NCBI GenBank assembly: GCA_913058575.1
Contig: CAJXRF010000051.1
Location: 1-41,892, forward strand
Length of the DNA stretch: 41,892 bases
From: an uncultured Bermanella sp.
GTDB lineage: Bacteria > Pseudomonadota > Gammaproteobacteria > Pseudomonadales > Oceanobacteraceae
Direction: 5' to 3'
Shown here piece by piece: positions 41,839 through 41,892 of this stretch. The translations under genes and the position numbers were made by a program. Under the pieces are notes generated by a model. That model did not search any database. It was given only the letters and a program-made list of their open reading frames with translations, and had not been told where the DNA came from. Position 1 is the first letter of the stretch; each line of letters begins with the position of its first letter.

Positions 41839-41892
<54 letters not shown>

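Overview
The window looks like chromosome of a marine gammaproteobacterium of the Oceanospirillales kind (Bermanella, Oleispira or Thalassolituus-like). That placement is inference, from the moderate base composition, the gene families, REP-type palindromes and a gammaproteobacterial initiator tRNA. No phage, integrase, transposase gene, rRNA or CRISPR array is seen. Most genes are ordinary chromosomal metabolism, with several small repeat insertions between them.

Layout. 1-3.8 kb: an orphan type VI secretion spike gene (vgrG) divergent from a truncated, probably effector-related gene. 3.9-5.2 kb: argG. 5.3-6.0 kb: two overlapping paralogous small secreted six-cysteine proteins that I do not recognise. 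6.1-10.8 kb: an SDR, then a leftward ybbA-ybbP-esterase operon. 10.9-11.2 kb: a MITE-like inverted-repeat element. 11.3-17.0 kb: an AraC regulator, a DGC-type zinc-binding protein with a small PqqD-like partner, an HPP membrane protein, a MarR regulator divergent from a siderophore-interacting flavoprotein with operators in the shared promoter, a MalY/PatB lyase and a one-domain asparaginase-like protein.

17.4-26.5 kb is a complete propionyl-CoA to succinyl-CoA module: carboxyltransferase, an unusually long biotin carboxylase/biotin carrier protein, methylmalonyl-CoA epimerase, methylmalonyl-CoA mutase, the MeaB G-protein chaperone, then a hotdog thioesterase and an AraC regulator. REP-like hairpins and other stem-loops sit in almost every gap of this module. 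It would serve odd-chain fatty acid, valine/isoleucine or propionate breakdown.

27.8-35.9 kb: an alpha/beta hydrolase, tesA, then a TetR regulator followed by two tandem paralogous molybdopterin oxidoreductases. The tetR promoter and the promoter of the second oxidoreductase have the same architecture: a TTGC-type -35, 17 bp, TATAGT, one CTATAA-NN-YTATAG palindrome over the -10 and a second 23-24 bp downstream. This strongly suggests a small self-contained TetR regulon controlling two diverged molybdoenzymes, and is the most interesting system here. An SDR, a second MITE-like repeat, sbcB, a lipoprotein hydrolase, a long DUF349 protein and the start of an initiator tRNA-Met gene complete the window.
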